A stretch of DNA of 64,000 bases from Streptomyces sp. NRRL S-87. Its GTDB lineage: Bacteria; Actinomycetota; Actinomycetes; Streptomycetales; Streptomycetaceae. Under the pieces are notes generated by a model. The model had not been told where the DNA came from, ran no database searches, and saw nothing but the letters and a program-made list of their open reading frames with translations. Where the stretch lies: assembly GCF_000719335.1 (NCBI RefSeq), contig NZ_JOGB01000003.1, positions 278,620 through 342,619 on the forward strand, read 5' to 3'. Shown here piece by piece: positions 60,822 through 64,000 of the stretch; positions within the stretch are counted from its first letter, which is position 1; every line of letters begins with the position of its first letter. Both the position numbers and the translations under genes were made by a program.

Positions 60822-63479
60822 ATGAGTCTGCGTCACATCGCCTACTGCCCGCCCGGAACCGTCTACTTCGACAAGCCCACCGCCGGGCCGGCCGGCGGCG
60901 AGGAGTACCCGCTCGCCGGCGCCGAGCTCCCGGCGGGCTGGACCCGTACCGCGCTCGGCGAGTGGACCTGCCTCGCCCCGCCCGAGGCCGACCTGCCCCT
61001 GCAGGGCTGGAAGGTCCACGTCTCGGCCACGCTGGAGTCCGCCGACGGGGTCCTGGACGTCGTCCGCGACTACTGCTTCGAGAACCCGATGATGTTCAAG
61101 TTCCTGACCAGCCCCACCATGCTGATGCTGCGCAACAGCAAGTACGGCGACCGGGGCAGCAGCGGCAAGTTCATCACCCTGTACCCGCGCGACGACGCCC
61201 ACCTGGAGACCGTCCTGCGGGAGCTCGGCGCCCTGCTGGAGGGCAACGACGGCCCGTACATCCTCAGCGACCTGCGCTGGAAGGCCGGCCCGCTGTACGT
61301 CCGCTACGGCGGCTTCGCCGCGCGCCTGTCCCGGCAGCCGAACGGCGAGACCGTGCACTGCATCGAGGACCCCGAGGGCCGCCTGGTGCCCGACGTCCGC
61401 GGCCCCTCCTTCAAGCCGCCGGCCTGGGTGGAGCTGCCGCCGGTGGTCCGGGAGGCGCTGGCCGAGCGCAACCAGGGCGGCGGCCTCGGCGCGTTCCCCT
61501 TCAAGATCACCCAGGCCCTGCACTTCTCCAACGGCGGCGGCGTCTACCGCGCGGTCGACACCCGCACCGACGCCGAGGTCCTGGTCAAGGAGGGCCGCCC
61601 GCACGCGGGCCTGGACCAGCTGGGCGCCGACGCGGTGACCCGCCTGCAGCGCGAGCACGACGCAATGGTCGCCCTGGAGGGCCTGGACGCCTTCCCCAAG
61701 GTGCTCGACTACCGCCAGGGCAGCCAGCACTGGTTCCTCACCCGCGAGTACGTCGACGGCAAGCAGCTCGGCGGCGAGATGGTCCGCCTCAACCCGGTCG
61801 TGCACTCCGCGACCGACCAGAGCGAGACCCTCGACCCGGCCGCGTACACCGCCTGGGCGCTGGACGTCCTGGACCGCGTCGAGGCCGCCGTGACCACGAT
61901 GCACGAGCGCGGCCTGGTCTTCGGCGACCTGCACCCCAACAACGTCCTCATCCGCCCCGACGGCAGCGTGGCCTTCATCGACCTGGAGACCACCCGTCCG
62001 GCGGAGGGCCACAGCGGCCAGGCCATGGGCGCCCCCGGCTACTGCGCGCCGGCCGGCACCACCGGCACCGCCGTCGACCGGTTCGCCCTCGGCTGCCTGC
62101 GGCTGAGCGTGTTCCTGCCGCTGACCACCCTCATGCCCTGGGACCCGGAGAAGTCCGAGCAGCTGATCGAGCTGGTCCAGGAGCGCTTCCCGGTGCCGGC
62201 GGACTTCGGCGACCGGGTGCGCGCGGAGCTCGCCCTCGGGGCCGAGCTGGAGCTGCCCGGGGCGGCGGACGCCGTCCGGCCGCTGTGGAGCCTGCCCGCG
62301 GCCGCGCCCGACGCGCTGGTCGAGGCGGAGGGGCTGGCCGCCCTGGTCGAGCGGGTGGGCGAGGGCATCCTGGCCACCGCCACGCCCGAGCGCACCGACC
62401 GGCTCTTCCCCGGCGACATCGAGCAGTTCGCGCACCCCGGGGGCGGCGTCGCGGTGGCGCACGGCGCCGCGGGCGTGCTGTGGGCCCTGCACAACGCGGG
62501 CCTGCCGGTGCCCGAGGAGCACGTGGACTGGCTGGTCACCGCCGCCCGCGAGCTGGAGGACCCGCGCCCGGGCCTGTACGACGGGCTCTCGGGCATCGCC
62601 TGCGTGCTGGCCGGGCTCGGCCGCCACGACGAGGCCGCGGAGTTCATGGACCGGGCGGCCGCGCTGCCCTGCGACGAGGCCGGTGACGGCCTCAACTCCG
62701 GTACGGCCGGACTGGGTCTGGCGCTGCTCGCCCTGGGACGCGCCGAGGACGCCCGGATCCTGGCGGTCACCCTGGCCGAGCGGATCCTGATGGGCGCCGC
62801 GGACCTGCCCGTGGCCGACCCGGGGGCCGCCGCCGACCGCAAGGCCAAGCGGCACCTGCCGGGCCTGCTCTACGGAGGGGCCGGCCAGGCCCTGTTCCTG
62901 CTGCGGGTGCACGACCAGCTGACCCGGGAGGCCGGCGGACCGGTCGCGGACGAGCGGTTGGTCGAGGCGGCCGCCCGCATCCTGCGCCACGACCTCACCG
63001 AGTCGGGCCGGCTGCCCGGCGGTCCCGAGGTGCTGGAGCAGGCGCCCTGGCGCGGGCCGCACATCGCCTGCGGCAGCGCCGGCCAGGTCATCGCCCTGCA
63101 CGAGCTGCTGGGGCACCGGCGGGACCCGGAGCTCACCGCGGTCTACGAGTCGATGTGCACCGACCTGACCACGGACTACCACCCCGGCATCGGCCTGTAC
63201 ACCGGCCGGGCGGGCGCCATGGCGGCGCTGCTGCACACCTTCGACGGCAGCGCCGCCGCCCGGGACACCCTGCGGGCGCAGTTCGCGGGCCTGGGCTGGC
63301 ACGCCGTACCGCACGACGGCCGGCTGGCGTTCCTCGGCGAGCACTCGCTGCGGCTGTCGGCGGACCTGGCCACCGGTGCCGCCGGCGTGCTGGCCGTGCT
63401 GGGTGCGCTGGCGGGCGCGGACCGGCCCGCGCTGCCCTTCCTGGACGCGCTCCGCCTGCCCGTGGCCGCCGGACGATGA
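60822..63479 (+). CDS. Class III lanthionine synthetase-like protein (LanKC, RamC family)
   Basis: The 885-residue protein has the three LanKC parts. The N-terminal lyase-like domain shows MMFKFLTSPTMLMLRNSKYG and SSGKFITLYP (about residues 90-125). The central kinase is intact, with an ATP-lysine in VLVKEGRPHAG, catalytic GDLHPNNVLI (about 366-375) and metal FIDLETT (about 385). The C-terminal cyclase-like domain has seven GxxGxAG-type repeats for an alpha-barrel (for example GLYDGLSGIACVLAG, GLLYGGAGQALFLL, GLYTGRAGAMAALL) but lacks the LanC zinc ligands, as usual in class III. None of the local precursors has a Cys, so ring formation on them is impossible; dehydration is the likely job. 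It starts 127 nt after mpaP and is coupled to the next gene. Confidence 0.93.
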   Translation: MSLRHIAYCPPGTVYFDKPTAGPAGGEEYPLAGAELPAGWTRTALGEWTCLAPPEADLPLQGWKVHVSATLESADGVLDVVRDYCFENPMMFKFLTSPTMLMLRNSKYGDRGSSGKFITLYPRDDAHLETVLRELGALLEGNDGPYILSDLRWKAGPLYVRYGGFAARLSRQPNGETVHCIEDPEGRLVPDVRGPSFKPPAWVELPPVVREALAERNQGGGLGAFPFKITQALHFSNGGGVYRAVDTRTDAEVLVKEGRPHAGLDQLGADAVTRLQREHDAMVALEGLDAFPKVLDYRQGSQHWFLTREYVDGKQLGGEMVRLNPVVHSATDQSETLDPAAYTAWALDVLDRVEAAVTTMHERGLVFGDLHPNNVLIRPDGSVAFIDLETTRPAEGHSGQAMGAPGYCAPAGTTGTAVDRFALGCLRLSVFLPLTTLMPWDPEKSEQLIELVQERFPVPADFGDRVRAELALGAELELPGAADAVRPLWSLPAAAPDALVEAEGLAALVERVGEGILATATPERTDRLFPGDIEQFAHPGGGVAVAHGAAGVLWALHNAGLPVPEEHVDWLVTAARELEDPRPGLYDGLSGIACVLAGLGRHDEAAEFMDRAAALPCDEAGDGLNSGTAGLGLALLALGRAEDARILAVTLAERILMGAADLPVADPGAAADRKAKRHLPGLLYGGAGQALFLLRVHDQLTREAGGPVADERLVEAAARILRHDLTESGRLPGGPEVLEQAPWRGPHIACGSAGQVIALHELLGHRRDPELTAVYESMCTDLTTDYHPGIGLYTGRAGAMAALLHTFDGSAAARDTLRAQFAGLGWHAVPHDGRLAFLGEHSLRLSADLATGAAGVLAVLGALAGADRPALPFLDALRLPVAAGR

Positions 63480-63778
63480 CGGCCCAGGCGCCCGGCGCGT
63501 ACGGGACGGGCACCCTGGTGCGCATCGAGGTCACCGACCTGGCCCCGGCGGGGGCGGCCGCCGAGACGGCCGCCGTACGACTGATCGCGCTGCTGCCCGT
63601 GGGGTGGCACGCCACCCTGCGGGAGTGCGCGGCCGGCTGGGCGACCCTGAGCCTCACGCCCCCGGCGGCCCCGGCGCCCCCGGCGGCCCCGCCGGGGCCG
63701 GGCGGGGCCGCCGCGGCCCGGGCGGTGGTGGACCAGGTGCTGCGGCACCCGGCCCTGCGGGGCTGGTCGCGGGTCTGA
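63476..63778 (+). CDS. Small protein coupled to LanKC, unknown function
   Basis: The 100-residue product starts at ATG 63476, overlapping the LanKC stop by 4 nt, and reads MTAQAPGAYGTGTLVRIEVTD... (first 20 residues only the tail of the string differs), with an Ala/Pro/Gly linker [16 protein letters not shown] before a last helix VDQVLRHPALRGW. The N-terminal strand pattern, with VRLIALLPVGWHATLREC, suggests a small alpha/beta domain. I do not recognise a family. Coupling suggests it assists LanKC, for example as a chaperone or recognition partner. Confidence 0.65.
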   Translation: MTAQAPGAYGTGTLVRIEVTDLAPAGAAAETAAVRLIALLPVGWHATLRECAAGWATLSLTPPAAPAPPAAPPGPGGAAAARAVVDQVLRHPALRGWSRV

Positions 63779-63908
63779 CGGCCCGTGCGGCGGCCGCGGG
63801 GCCCGGGCCCGGGTCGGACCGGCCCGGGCCCCGCGGCCGCCGCGGACGGGCCGCCCCGCGGAGGTGGTGCGGAGCACCCGCTCGGATGGCGTAAGCTGGT
63901 GTCACCGA

Positions 63909-63982
63909 CGCGGGGTGGAGCAGCTCGGTAGCTCGCTGGGCTCATAACCCAGAGGTCGCAGGTTCAAATCCTGTCCCCGCTA
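63909..63982 (+). tRNA. Initiator tRNA-Met (CAT)
   Basis: Plus-strand cloverleaf with CGCGGGG acceptor, unpaired first position (C1 against U72), anticodon stem CTGGG-CTCATAA-CCCAG with the three G-C pairs of initiator tRNA, and GGTTCAAATCC T arm. It marks the right border of the daptide cluster. Confidence 0.93.
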
Positions 63983-64000
63983 CTGAAGACGAAGGCCCGG

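Noticed and set aside
60822..63479. Calling the right cluster a plain class III lanthipeptide cluster
   Set aside because: No precursor with Cys is present, and all daptide genes with Thr-ending precursors are.

Overview
The window is a chromosomal segment of a high-GC actinomycete, almost certainly Streptomyces. The evidence is the strong G/C third-position bias, frequent GTG starts, and a recognisable core gene order: dnaX, purD, purC, lsr2, purSQL, purF, purM, a DUF3073 gene, valine dehydrogenase, bldC and hrpA. tRNA genes and the SRP RNA are scattered between them. The species cannot be named from the sequence alone.

Left edge (1-5.9 kb): the end of a thioamitide (thioviridamide-type) RiPP cluster, all on the minus strand and cut by the window edge. 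A precursor with the core SVMAAAATVAFHC is followed by a kinase, a HopA1-like protein, a degenerate kinase, a Cys decarboxylase flavoprotein and a PRMT-like methyltransferase, mostly overlapping by 4 nt. The YcaO/TfuA thioamidation genes should lie beyond base 1. About 900 bp without a supportable gene separates the cluster from a tRNA-Ser gene whose 3' end faces it, which suggests an integrated island.

Core (5.85-48 kb): SRP RNA and dnaX; purD; a membrane protein that looks like a dead M48 peptidase; a dimethylformamidase-like protein; purC; a two-component/ABC transporter operon; lsr2 divergent from purSQL; a META-domain lipoprotein; a sulfatase behind a 31-codon Cys-containing leader peptide; purF-purM; vdh; bldC; hrpA; a DsbA/CcdA pair; four minus-strand tRNAs; a small metallopeptidase with two FluC/CrcB genes; a DEAD-box helicase; a secreted pseudo-protease with FG-GAP repeats; and small regulators.

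Right end (48.3-63.8 kb): a daptide-type RiPP cluster. Four Cys-free precursors, all ending in Thr, share the leader motif LELGLQELE. Around them are the recognition protein (MpaB-like), methyltransferase (MpaM), class III aminotransferase (MpaD), dehydrogenase (MpaC), ABC exporter and intramembrane metalloprotease (MpaP), which together would convert the C-terminal Thr to a dimethylated diamine, trim and export the peptides. Unusually, the cluster also holds a complete class III lanthionine-synthetase-like protein (LanKC) and a luciferase-like F420/flavin oxidoreductase, although no precursor has a Cys. My leading hypothesis is a daptide whose Ser/Thr are dehydrated by LanKC and possibly reduced to D-residues by the oxidoreductase. 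A large LuxR-type regulator sits at the left of the cluster, and the palindrome GCAGCATGCTGC occurs in two of the local promoter regions. The window closes with an initiator tRNA-Met gene.
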